DNA of 64,000 nt. It comes from Lasiodiplodia sp. COLG20 (taxonomy: Eukaryota > Ascomycota > Dothideomycetes > Botryosphaeriales > Botryosphaeriaceae). The notes under the pieces were generated by a model. That model was given only the letters and a program-made list of their open reading frames with translations. It was not told the DNA's origin and made no database searches. A program made the position numbers and the translations under genes. The stretch is taken from contig VNWV01000004.1 in NCBI GenBank assembly GCA_009801085.1, positions 496,001-560,000 on the forward strand, written 5' to 3'. Positions 11,492 through 23,700 of the stretch are shown here, one piece after another (positions within the stretch are counted from its first letter, which is position 1; every line of letters begins with the position of its first letter).

Positions 11492-12061
11492 CAATAGGGA
11501 TAATCGTCTTGCAGAACTAGAACAAAGAATAGGGGGATTTCACTCTCATGTCAGAGCTGCAATGTGGTACTGGCTGTCAGAAGGGCGTTGGCGAAAAGTT
11601 TTACACAAGGGCGGAGTGCGGTGGAATGTGGGAAGGCTGAGCAGCGGCTCCGCATAAGGGTGGGGCTTCTATGCTGCATAATCCCTGGGGGCGGCCTCCG
11701 CAGGCAATCACAATCCCTGTCAGGCAGCTGAGGTTATCGAGTCCGATACGCGTGCGCGTGTGGGAAAATAAACATCGCGCGTTTGACTCTACCATCTTTC
11801 TGTTTTTGAGGAGACGAACTAGGTAAATCCTTATTTAGAGCTTTGCTCACGTTTTGAAGGAGCCATGAATCCACATGTTCGTGGTATGGTCGACTGTGCA
11901 CCACAACCGGCATCGGGAATGGCACGGATTGCGCATGCCTGTCAACGGGCGTTAAGATCTGCAGAATCTCTGGCAAAGCCTGAATAAGATGGAGAGGGCA
12001 AACGCAGTGATTGATTCGCGTCCAATAGACCTGCAGAGAAGCACTCATCTTTTGCAAGGCT
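11492..12061. other. Intergenic
   Basis: 0.57 kb between the HET gene and the 3' end of the P450; it contains the HET promoter. Short ORFs here have no family features. Confidence 0.6.
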
Positions 12062-13782
12062 CTACAAATCCACAGCACGCAGACGAACATAGCACTGCAC
12101 CGGCTCCCTCGCAAACCTCTGCACCGCCTCAAACCCGCTCAACTCCGCCGGCGTCTCCAGCAGCTCAAAATGCCACACAATCAACGCAAACCAAATCCGC
12201 AACGACGCCACCGCCAACCTCCTTCCAAAACACGCCCTCGGGCCCAATCCAAACGGCAGCGACGGGCCAGCCGCAGGATCGTACCTTTCCTCTTCCTCCC
12301 CCTCCTCCTTCCCCTCCCCACCCTCGCGCCTCAACCATCTCTCCGGCCTAAACGCCACCACATCCCCATCCCCCCACACCCCCCTAATCGCCCCGCCACT
12401 CCTCCCCCTCGCCCCGGGACTCCTCCTGTGCTCCTCCTCCACCCCGCCCCCATCCTTCATCCCTGGCCGTAGATACCCCGCCCCATCCGCCATAAAAAAC
12501 ACATGCGCCCCACACGGCACGCGGCGCCCCAACACCGTTGCTCCCTCGGCCGCAACCACCTCCCTCGCCACGAACGCCACTGTGTTCGCGACGCGTAGCA
12601 CCTCGTCCACGACGGCATCGAGGTACGGGACGTGCGCGGCTGCGAGTTCGGCGTAGCTCGGCGCGCGGTGTTCGCGGACGGCGGCTGGGAGGGCGGCGCG
12701 GAGGGCGGAGCGCAGGCGTGCTTGCGCGGCGTGGCTCGCGCGGGTGGAGAGGTGCTTGACGCCCCAGGCGACGGTCGTCGCGGTCGTGTCGTGGCCGGCT
12801 AGCAGGAAGCCGAGGAATTCGTCGGGGATGGCGCGGGAGTGGAGGGAGGACTGGGGCGGAAGGCCGTGTTTGTGGGCGGCGGCGCGGGAGCGGAGGAGGA
12901 CGGAGTGGAGGGCGTTGCGGGGGCGCTGGGCTGGATCGGCGTCGATGAGGCGCTGGGCGGCGTCGATGCGCGCGGCGATGAAGGCGTCTTTGGTCGCCGT
13001 CGCGCGCCGCATGTAGGGCAGTTGGCGGAGGAACAGCGAGACCAGCCGCGGCGACGGTGAAAGCTGGCCTGCTTGCAGCGAGTGGCCGATGGTTAGGACG
13101 GCGGAGAAGATGGGCGGGATGGACTCAGCGGCCGAGGGGAAGGTAACGGGCTCGTCGGACGAGGCGGACGGCGGCGGCGGGCTTGGCCGCATTTGAGCTG
13201 CCACACTTTGATAACGGTCGTCACGGCGTTGTACACGTCCGGCGCGCTGACCTCGTTGATGAAGGTGGGCGCCATGAGGTGGTTGATGAGGTTGCGGTTG
13301 TGCTTGAAGAGGGCGGTGTTGGATTTGTACCATGAGTGTTGCTCGGGCATGATGCCGCTAAGGATCTCGCCGAAGAAGCTGCTTCGGTCGAACTCTTTCG
13401 TGCGCCGGACGAGGATGTCGTGGCTTTCGAAGGGGTCTGTTACTATCACCCACGGGTGTGAGAACGGCTTGATGAAGACCTGTACGATTGGACTATGGTG
13501 CCGAGTTGCCTGTGAGGTGAGCCAGCACTGTTTGTTACCACGTCGGGTTAGCGCGTTTACTGATTCGTACCATCTTGTAATGAGACATACGAATATCCGC
13601 TTCGTACGCTTGACATGTCCCATCATCTCAGGGATATCGCCCAGTATCTTCGACGCTGCATCTCTGTTGTGCGGAATGCCTGGGATTGGCCGTGGGAGGG
13701 CGGCGCGATAAATCATGTACAAAACCAGAAGTACACCTCCGGCAATCACCGCAGCTCCAGTGGACGGAAATTTCTCACTCAT
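12062..13782 (-). CDS. Cytochrome P450, frame interrupted
   Basis: Exon 1 is 13782-13591, an in-frame 81-nt intron (GTATGT...CACAG) is 13510-13590, and exon 2 is 13509-12062. An N-terminal membrane anchor (residues about 10-30) is followed by a proline hinge (ALPRPIPGIPHN). The I-helix oxygen motif (LAGHDTTATT), the K-helix ExxR (EVLR) and the heme-cysteine loop (PFGLGPRACFGRRLA) are all present, and the size of about 546 residues is normal. However, the conserved segment ending KVWQLKCG is in one frame and everything from SASSDEPVTF onward is in another. The switch lies in a GCC/CCG-rich tract at about 13168-13190 with no room for an intron, and exon 2 is not a whole number of codons. Hence it is a frameshifted pseudogene or carries a sequence error. 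The substrate cannot be inferred. Confidence 0.78.
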
Positions 13783-15136
13783 GGCGTCGCTTTGGGGGGA
13801 CCAACAGTGCAGAGAAGCGAAGAGTGCTGAGGAAAGCACGATTGAGCGTTTCAATATCACAGCTGCAACGATCTCCGCTTTAATACAGTAAAACGAGCTT
13901 TGGCTCACGAAAGCACATCACCGCAGTAATATCAACTAGCTATGCTAGGTATACTAAGAAATTCTACAAGAGGCACGCGGCAATAAGACAGGTGCCTTAG
14001 CGCTTACACTTGCGTGCACCCTACATATGCGGCAGCAATTTAGCCGAGGATGGGGGCCAGATAGTGCCAAACATTGTATCGACCATTACCCTGGGATATG
14101 AAGCTGTTTAAAAGGCCTTTCAAATTGAGACCTTTACGAACCCTGGATATAGAGCCACTCCGTCCGTTAAAAGAAGCGGATCGAAATATTCTCACCTGGT
14201 AGGCTTTGCAGAAATGTTCGGGCAGGGTTTCCGATTCCTATAGTAGGTGCAGGTGCTGCTGACATCGGGCTGAACGCCACCGCGCTCTAGTCCTGCATCG
14301 TGTGCTTGGCTTAGCCCTGCCTGCCTGTTATGGCAGTAGCAAACTGCGGGCATCTCTTGTCGTTTTGATAACCTACACGCTAGCCGCGGCCTGGGCCGTC
14401 CCTTACGATAGCGCCCGCTTTAACGCATCACAAATCCCGCTGCCAAGAGACGAAAACTATATAGGCTGGCCGATTTCCGAAAGCAAAAACATCGTCCAAT
14501 TTCACTCTCGAATTGCAATTTGATCTGCACTTACGGGATTAAGATTTAATTTGCTTCCAGATGACAGAATGCCAGAGGGCGGGGAGGAGGGTGGGCTGAA
14601 AGGGCTTAATGTTCAGGATATGCGAAGTGTTCTGGCTGCCACACCGTTTCGCGATCGAGAGCTCTTGAGTCAGCGGCTGAAGCTGATTTTTCAATGTGCT
14701 ATCTGTTCGTCTGCGTTTAGAAGGTGGCAGTGGTTTGCGTCAGTGCGCGCTCGGTGGGCGTGATTGAGCGATGGAGATGTGCGGCTGAAGTGTTGGAAAA
14801 TGGTGTGACCTTCTCATGCGGGTTGGACGATGTATCGCTTCCTGGCTTTGTCTTGGTAATCGTTCCGTGAAGTCAATACACAGTTTCACTAGTGGTACAC
14901 CGACTTTCATGGGGAGCATGGAACACGCTGTGTGAATGCCACACATGCGCAATCATGATGGTCTTGTGGACACATTTGTTGTACAGATACACGCCTGCGT
15001 CTATTTGCACTAAGGCCTTCCCAAAATAGATCTGGGCTTAAATTTGGAAACAAGATCGTACATGCAATATAAATTCTTTACGCTACCCTGTGTTGACGCG
15101 ACAGAAATCAGGGATTCTTCTGTTCTCAACGTTACC
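13783..15136. other. Intergenic
   Basis: 1.35 kb between the divergently read P450 and the second serine-rich surface protein. Several short ORFs (for example 14302-14523) lack an ATG or any family feature. No tRNA or repeat was recognised. Confidence 0.6.
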
Positions 15137-16916
15137 ATGTTTCTCTGTCTGACTGCTCTCTTGCTCTTTGGCGCGAATTACAGCCTACTTGGACGAGCAA
15201 CTGAAATTCCACCATCCAGTACCTTCAACTGCTCAGCGTCATGTACTGTACGATTCCCATATGTCCAAAATGTGTATTGGGAAAGCGCAGAACAAGCAAC
15301 TTTCACTACCATCGCGGCTTTTACTGTCGTGACCATCGTATGAAATCTCACCGTCCTGCAAAGGTGATGTTAGCTGACTGAGCTTGCCAGATAAATAGAC
15401 AACACAATCTCACCCGATACACCACAGAGACTGCCCAGCTACCAGATGGTTATACCGCGCCGCCAACGAATGAGAATGGAACGCGTATTTGCGTGCTTCA
15501 GGGGAGCGAGGCCACAGATCAACCAGTCACACTGTTTGTTTCGACACTGTCTCTTCTAGGCGGGCTTTGACACTAAGCTTTATCCTAGGGCCTTTCCCAC
15601 ATCTAGAGTCAGCACCTACTCAGTCTACGATTGGTACGGGCAACTATCTACCACCATTAACAACGGGACAGACTCTGGATGTGTATCGACAAGTGCTGTC
15701 GCCACTCTCCACAGCCCACTACCTCCAACTCAGTACGTTGACACATCCTTCCGGTTCACCGACGATCCATATGGTCTCAATTATGGGTGTGCTAGTTTCT
15801 CGACTACCGCTGACTGGATATATGGGACTGAAGATGAAGCAGCGCTTCGGAGCTGTGATACATATACGGAAGAATCCTCGGTCATCACCACCCTCACCGG
15901 CCCATATCTTGGAACAGCTGCCTGGCTCACAGTCGACTCCTCCACTTCCTATGAGAGCGATTCAACGACAACGAAGGGGTCGGATGCGCCTACGTCTAGC
16001 CAGCCAATATCTCCCTCTCCGCACTCAACTGTGGCCTTGCCAACTACTAGCGCTCGAGGCACCAAGTCCTCGTCGTTCACTCTGGAGCTTTCCCACAAAC
16101 AGTCTGTATCAACAGCAGACTCAACGAACGTTCAACATGATACGACCTCGTCATCAGAGATGTCTGTTTCTCGCACAAGCCACCCCATTATTGTAAGCAT
16201 CTAGCGACCTAAGTCAGAAACTACAATCAGGTAACATTGTTTTGCATAAGGTTTCGCACACGAGTTCGTTTGGAACCACGAGCAGAATCAGTGGAGCCCC
16301 GCCTCTAGATTCGACTCCTACACCCCAGCCTTTCTTCAGTAGCACCAAGGAATTAACTGACTTTTCCGAGCCCTCGACGTCACAAACCCTGCCTGTGAGT
16401 GGGGATTCAGGGGTTACAAAGCAATACAGCGGTGCGCAAACAGCGAGCACTGTGGTAGACCAAACGGCCGAAGTAAGTTCTACCCAGGCTGGATACGAAT
16501 CGACAGGAGACTCTTCCGCTCTTGTCTTATCTAGCGTCGACAGTGTCACCTCTGGTCCAGTTCCCATCGCGACCACTTTCCTTTCTACTTCGACAATCTA
16601 CAGCACCTCTTTCAGCACATCTGTCACCACAGGTGAACATGGATCCACATCCGAAATTGTTGCGACCCAGAAAGTCTCCGTTGGCACCACTGTTGTCCCA
16701 GTCATCACTGCTAAGACCCCTGAGACTGCGCCTGACGCTACACCCAACCTCACTGGACCACCATCTGTTCTATCTTCCTCTGGTATTGACGGCGTCACTT
16801 CTGCTCCCACTCCAACCGATGAAGGTGGGAGCCCTAGTCGTAGTAGCCTCACAAATGCGTCGGGCAGTGGAGTGCAAAACCAGACGGGGGCATCCTCAGC
16901 CGCATTTCCGACTTGA
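15137..16916 (+). CDS. Serine/threonine-rich secreted or cell-surface protein, paralogue 2
   Basis: The model has four exons: 15137-15337, 15391-15492, 15560-16192 and 16251-16916, about 533 residues. The signal peptide is at residues 1-20. The cysteine domain matches the protein at 4677-6185 block by block: AFTVVTI before intron 1, TRYTT after it, a Cys codon just before intron 2, and DPYGLN. The S/T-rich stalk is longer and gains an extra intron. The frame stops at TGA 16914-16916, but the same frame continues beyond it for 25 codons to TGA 16992-16994. That continuation encodes a small-residue stretch plus a hydrophobic tail (MLVLIGLLCIL), exactly where the paralogue has its putative GPI signal. 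So the stop appears to have removed the anchor, unless a weak 57-nt intron (16867-16923) is used. Function is unknown; a surface location is inferred. Confidence 0.68.
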
Positions 16917-17725
16917 AGCTCAGCAGCGGAAGCTGGCCCTTCAATGAAACTTGAATTAATGTTGGTTCTTATTGGGCTTTTATGCATCTTGTGATCTGCT
17001 CCTTGCAGGGGTAGACCTTTGAGAAATTTCGCTGGATTTCGAAGTATTTCCTTTCAAGTACCTAATGCATAATATTTCCAATATTCTAATATAGAATGAT
17101 TCTTTTTAAACAATTCATCTTTGCTTTTCGTCTTATGCTACAACGGAAAAAGGTATGAAAGCATCCATGTCGAGAGCAGTCAATTTTGAACGGATAGTCG
17201 TGGTGTTTTTCAAAGTAGAGTTGATACCTGCTTGGCCATATAATGAAAAAGCAACAACAACAAAAAAGAAAAAAAAAAAGACCGATTGATTACCTCTCCG
17301 CTGCCAAGATGGAAAGTGAACAGTATGTGTAAGCCGAGTGGCGTTCAGTGGCGCCAGCCCCGGACGGTCGGGAATACGAGCCCGTACGGATTGCCCCACT
17401 CTCTAAGAACATGTCCTACGAAGTCCTTTTCCTACTACTAGGTAAAATGACGCCAGTTCTTTTTTTTATCGTATCAATGAACTGGTAGGCACATAAAAGA
17501 ATAGCTGAGTCTTACAAAGTTGGACACAGACTATGCTGGCGGGAAAATGCTGTAAGGTTGCCCGGCGATTTCCATCTGACATGGGGCCACCTCCAAGGCA
17601 GCAGTCCCCGCCTCGTGCTAGCGCTCACTCCTTCGAAACTAGTGACCCACCTGGAAAGGTTAAAAACAATCAAACTCCTACTTGGACCTGGGGCGCTGGA
17701 AACCGCTTGTCCTCCCCGCGCAGCA
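16917..17725. other. Intergenic (includes the cut-off tail 16917-16994)
   Basis: 0.8 kb. The first 78 nt are the in-frame continuation of the surface protein described at 15137-16916. The rest is AT-rich, with an A-rich run near 17260-17280, and holds the promoter of the ankyrin gene. A short ATG frame at 17533 overlaps the ankyrin 5' region and is probably not used. Confidence 0.55.
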
Positions 17726-20700
17726 ATGGAAACTGAACCGATTGCAACCCCGCAACCTCATACCGAGCATCCCGGATATCTTTGGGAGCGTGCCGTCAGT
17801 GAAGCCGATGAAGACCTGAAAAAGACTCTCGCAGTTACAAAGACAAACAAAAAAGACGTTTTACCGGCAATTCTAAGGGTTGTTGCGGAAAAACGAAACC
17901 AGGCGCTTTGGAAATTCTGGCGATATGAGAGCAGCACATCCGGCGTATTTATTGTGCGCGACCTTCTGGAGAAAATAATCCACTGGATAGAAGTCATCCA
18001 GGAGAGCAACGCCGCCATCCCGGAGGAAAAGAGGACTTCCTGGAATCAATTCTGGTCCCCTCCCTGGTTCTTGCTTCGATCCCCAGTTCAAGATGTGCAG
18101 GCCTTTGGAAAGATGGTCATGGACTTTGAGTATGTTACGCGCCAATTCGCAGAGATTGGGGCCTTGCAAATGAATGAGACCGCACGACAATTATCGGACG
18201 GACCCCAGTTTCAGGACACCCTTGTTGCGTTCTATGATGGAATTCTAGGCCTATTTGCCTACTATGTACCAACGCCCTCCAACATGTCGGTTATCGATCC
18301 TCCCGAACCTGCTGAGACTTGGAAAACGGTGGTTCAATCCAGGGCTTCTGATGTAAGACGCTGCTTGGTATCGGATGCCAATACTTCCCCAAAACTCGCA
18401 TGGAACCGAACGTGGGAGAGTAGAACTGTACACCGAATCGCAGTCGCTCCTGATCTACACGAAGAACTGCAAAACTGGGTCGTAGGCAAACATACGGATG
18501 GCGATAACCAAGAGATGTGGGCAACAAGGGACGACGAAATTCTAAGCCAGGATTTCATCCACAATGCATGCAGCGCATGGTGGTTGCCAAGCTGCTCCTC
18601 TCTCCTGTCAGTTTCAGAGTCCGAATTAGCAAGTCACGAGGCTTGTCGAGCAGCCCTGAGATATACATTGCCCGCTCCCAACAGCTTAGAGATGCCCATG
18701 ACCACCGTCTGTGTTGACTGCTCTGGGTGCGATTCCGCCGATAAGATATTGAGGCATGTCGTAGCAGAGCTCACACTTAACAAAGGAGAGACGAACACAG
18801 TTTGGGATGCACTCTTATCGGAGTATCGACTGAGGCAAGCAGTGGCGAGGAGTACCGGAGAACGAGTAGCCCGGCTCACGTCTCAGGACTGCATGTCCAT
18901 AATGTTGGATGTGGCAGCTGCGAATCCTATCGTAGTACTCCTCGACAAAGTCTCAGAGCAGGAAGCGGCGGCGCTTTTTCCAATCCTCAGCCTCGCAGTC
19001 GACAATTCCGAGAACGTCTTGAAGATCCTGCTGGCAAGCACGGGACAGCTCCCCGAGGGATTAGATGTCAGTGTTGAAGGCTCCGAGGACCAGGATCAAT
19101 CCAGGAATTTCAACATCCGCCACGCCCGTGGCCATGCCTTCACTGAGAATCCGCCATCGGACCACCCCAACCTCGGAGACGATCTCTGGCCCACATCAGA
19201 CACCGAGCACCACCGCGCTACCATCCTCCAAGCCATCAAAGACGGAGACCTCCCAGCCTTATCCCCCTACCTCCACCCCCACGACTCACCTCCAACCTCC
19301 AACACGCAGGCACCCCCCATCCGCTCCTTCCTCCCCCTCCCCCTCCCCCTCTCCACCGCCGTCCTCCACAACCGCCCCCACATCCTCGCCCCCCTCCTCG
19401 CCCTCCACCAACCCCACTCCCCGCACACCCTCGCCCGCCCCCTCCGCATCGCCGCAACAACCAACCGCCTCCACTGCGCCCACCTCCTCCTCACCCACGG
19501 CGCCAACCCGAACGGCACCATCACCCCTTCTCCTCCCCCATCATCATCCTCTTCCTCCCACCGCTCCCGCTCCCGCCACTCCCCCCACGCCCCCCTCCGC
19601 CTCGCCGCCGCCCGCAACCACACGCGCCTGATCCACCTCCTCCTCGCGCACGGCGCGGATCCGGACATCTACCCCCTACCCGCCTCCTTTACGCGCGTCG
19701 ACATGGCGACGCAGACGCCACTCGTCGCCGCCGCGCTGAACGGGCACGCGGATGCCGTCGCGGCGCTGCTCGGCGGGGGTGCGAGTGCGGGGGCGGATCA
19801 TGCGATGAGGGTGGCGGGGGCGCTGCTCGGCGGGGGTGCGAGTGCGGGGGCGGATCATGCGATGAGGGTGGCGGGGGCGCTGGCGGATGCGGGGGTGGGG
19901 GGAGCGAAGGAAGTGTTGGAGGTGCTGAGGGAGTGGCGGAGGGGGAGGGGTGTGGTAGGGCCGAAGAAGACGCCGGTCCAGAGGTGTCAGAGGGCGGGGC
20001 GGCGGCCGCCGCCGGCAGAGAGGACGGGGTTTAGGTCATTGTTGAGGGATGGGTCGCCGGCGGGGAGGGGGGAGCAGGAGGAGGAGGAGGATGAGGGGGT
20101 GGAGGATGGTAGGGATGGGAAGAGCGCGGAGTCTGGACGTGATGAGCTGGCGGAGGAGGAGGTCGCGATGGAGCGCTTGGCGGAGCTGAGGGTGCGGGAA
20201 GGCGATTTGACAGAGTTGGAGAGGTTGGACACGGCTACGATGTATCATGGGAGCGGGGAGTTAAGAGCATGGGGCGGCCATTGGCACGTCTTGGTCATGG
20301 TTGCGGCGGTGGGGAATGCGGAGGCGGTGGGGGCGCTGATGGCGCGAAGGGAGGCGTTTGGAATCGATGATAAGGACGTGGGATGCGCCGCGAAGGAGGC
20401 AGCCAAGGGCGGGCATCTGCAGGTTGTTCGTTTGCTCTGTGGGAGCGGCGTGAGGCTTGTGTCGAGAGACCGTTCTAGGGCGCTTGAGCACGCGGTGCGG
20501 AACGGCGATAAGAAGGTTGTGAAGTGTTTGGTTGAGTACGACGTCTCGCTGGGGAAGACAAGAGAAGACTTTGAGAGTCTCTTCAAAAGCGTCCGCGAGC
20601 CCACCATCTCCCTCGCGCATAAAGCGTTGGATATGGTTAGAGCTCGGTACGCGGAGGACGAGCTCACCAAAATCTTGTCAGGCGCCCTTCGTATGGCAGC

Positions 20701-23700
20701 CAGGCATGGAGACTTTTCGATCATGAAGATTCTATTGGAATCGGATGTCCCTTTTGAAAGAAAAAGCTTCATCAAAGCTTTCAGGACGCTAACCTGGGGT
20801 GGACACAGCACGGCTCCTGCCACCATTGCACTGATTTCTAGCAAGCATGGCGAGACGCTCAACTCTACAACCTTACAGAACGGTCTCCGAAACGCAGCAG
20901 GTGGCGGATCCATCAACCTTGCGCGAGCTATTCTTGCTCACTCACAGGTCGGCGAAGTTGATAGCTGCCTGGTCGTGTGCGTGGTGATTGCCGCCATCAG
21001 TGGCCATCTCGATACAACGAAGTTTCTCCTCGACACGTTGGGAGACAGCGAAAAGCGTGTGTCGGCGCTTAAGCAAGCTTTAGTAGCAGCCGCATACCAT
21101 GGCCACGCCGATGTCGTCGAATTCCTCTTGGACGAGGGAGCAAATATCCACGACATGAGTCCAGTGACCCGGTCCAGACGCATCAAGCAGCCGACGAATG
21201 CGCTCATGGATAAGATCGACCACCGCGAGCGGTTCATGGAAAAGCTCCGAGCTATTGAGGGGGATAATTCTCCAGACTCGCCTACATGGCACAGCCCACT
21301 TGACGATTACACCGACACCGAAGGCCCTCAAGACATGTCACCACTCCATGCAGCAGTCCGCAACGGCCAACTGAGCATAATCCAGCTCCTGCTCGCCCGC
21401 GGCGCAACTCTCCAGGCCGCAGCGCAAACAGACGCATCGATCCTCACCGACATAGCCAGCAGAGAGCTAGACAGCCACTCCATCTGGCTCGTCTTCGCCG
21501 CCGCCGGAAGCAGCAACGACCTCCTCCGCCGCATGATCCCCACCGCCCTCTCCTTCTTCTCCGGCTCCATCAACGCCGACAACTACGCCGACGACACCAC
21601 CGACCCCGACGGCCGCTTCCGCCTCCCCACCTCAACCCTATCCACCGCCCTGACCACCGGCCCCGGCGCCCTCCTCCGCGCCTTCCTCGAAACCGCCCCC
21701 TCCGCCCGCACCTCCGACGACCCGCGCTACGCCCTCCTCCTCCAAATGGCCGCCGCAACCGGCCGCCACGATCCTCTCATCTCCCTCCTCCTCTCCCGCG
21801 GCCTCGACCCCAACGCCACCGGCGCTGGCTATTACTACGGCACCGCCCTCCAAGCCGCCTCCCGCTTCGGCCACCTCTCCACCACCATCCTCCTCCTCGC
21901 CCGCGGCGCGGACCCACGCGTTGTCGGCGGCCGCCACCTTACCGCGCTCCGCGCCGCCAGCCGCGGCGGCCACGCTGCCGTCGTCCGCCTCCTCCTCGCG
22001 CACGGCGCCGACGCCGTAGACGACTTGTTGCCCGGCGACGCACCCAGCGCGCTCAGCATCGCCGTCGCGAATAGCCACGCGGACGTCGTTGGCGTGCTGC
22101 TCGCGGCGCTACCGGCGGCGGAGGCGGCGGCGGCGGTCGTCAACGCGGTTGGCAGCGTGCCGGACTCGCGGCCGGACGATAGTAGTGATGATTTGCCGCC
22201 TGAAGCGCGGGCGAGCGCGCTGCACATGGCGTGCGCGACGGGGCGGGCGGATGTGGTGCGGATGCTGCTCAAGGCGGGGGGGGGATGTGGATGCGGAGAT
22301 GCTGGTGGTTGGCAAGTGCTGTCGGACGCCGTTGATGGTGGCGGCGGGGCGGGGGTATGTCGGTGTTGTGAGGGCGTTGGTTGAGGCGGGGGTGGATGTG
22401 GATCGCGGGTTTGTCGTGGGGGATGAGGCGAAGGCTTCGTGGGGGTGGGAGGGGAAGGAAGGGCAGACTGCGTTGGGTATAGCGGCAGTGGCGGGGTGGG
22501 ATGAGGTCGTTGAGGTGTTGGTGCGGGAGGGCGGGGCGAGGAAGTTGCATGTGGAGGGAGCGGCGCTGAATCCGTTGCCTGAGGCGTGTAGGCTTGGGCA
22601 TTTGGGCGTGGTGGAGGTGTTGATGGAGGCGGTGTGGGGGACGGACGTGCAGGAGGTGGCGTGTCGAGAGGCGATGAGGGCGGTGGCGAAGGCGGAGCCG
22701 GGGAGGCGCGGCAGTGAGGTGTTTGGGTTGCTGCTGGAGTACGTGGCTGCGGATTTGGAGACGCTTTGCGCTGCTGTTGCGGCGGGGCTGGATGATGTGG
22801 TGCGGATGTCGCTGGATAGGGGGGTGCATGTCGATGCGGTTAACCGGGCTGGCAACACGGCGCTGCTGGAGGCTGCGTATCACTTGCAGCCGAAGGTCCT
22901 CAGGACGCTCCTGGAATACGGCGCTGCTATCACCGTAAGATCGACGACTTACGGCGGACCGGTGCTGGCGGCTCTGCATGGATGCTTTCAACATCGGACA
23001 GTTGATATCGCTTCCGGCGGGAGAGGATACAAGGAGAATTTCAGTCGCGTATCACTTTGTGAGGATGTCATCCTCGCGCTGGTTGACAGCGGCGCAGATT
23101 TGAATGACCAGGGCCCTCCTCTCTGGGATGGCAGAGACTTTGGGAGCGCCCTCAGTCTGGCGGCTTACATGGGCAGCCAGGTCATCGTCGACCTGCTTCT
23201 GGCCAACGGCGCTGACATCAATCACCGCGGCGGCTGCTATGACTCGCCTCTCTTCGCTGCTGTCCAGAACCAGCAGGTCGAAACTGTTCAACGCCTGCTT
23301 GAAGGGGGTGCCGACTGCAACCTGATGTCCGAGGATCTGGGCACGCCGCTGCATTACGTCTGCCACTCTGCGAATCAACCCCTCCTCCGGCTTCTACTGC
23401 GCCATGGCGCGGATCCTAACGTACAGGACCACAAGGGAGCGACACCGCTTACATGTGTCCTCGAAAAAGTCCGGAGCGGGCCACCGCATGACTGCTTCTG
23501 GGTCTTTTTGGAAGAAGCCAAAGGAGTCCGGATTACCCAAAACGACCTCTTCGCGGCCGCACGCCGGGAAGGTGCACTGGCTCATCTCCTCATGATTGAT
23601 CAGGAGATCACCGTCTCGGAGAGAGCCATCTGTGAGTTCCTGAAATGCGAACTTTCGCAAAATTCGGCCAGAATTCGGGGAGTCCTGAGCCGTGTAGATG

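Noticed and set aside
14302..14523. Open frame with a hydrophobic start
   Set aside because: Begins at GTG, not ATG, with no conserved motif and no splice continuation.
15044..15136. Upstream extension of the second S/T-rich protein
   Set aside because: The frame is open, but the ATG at 15137 starts directly at a good signal peptide and matches the paralogue's start.
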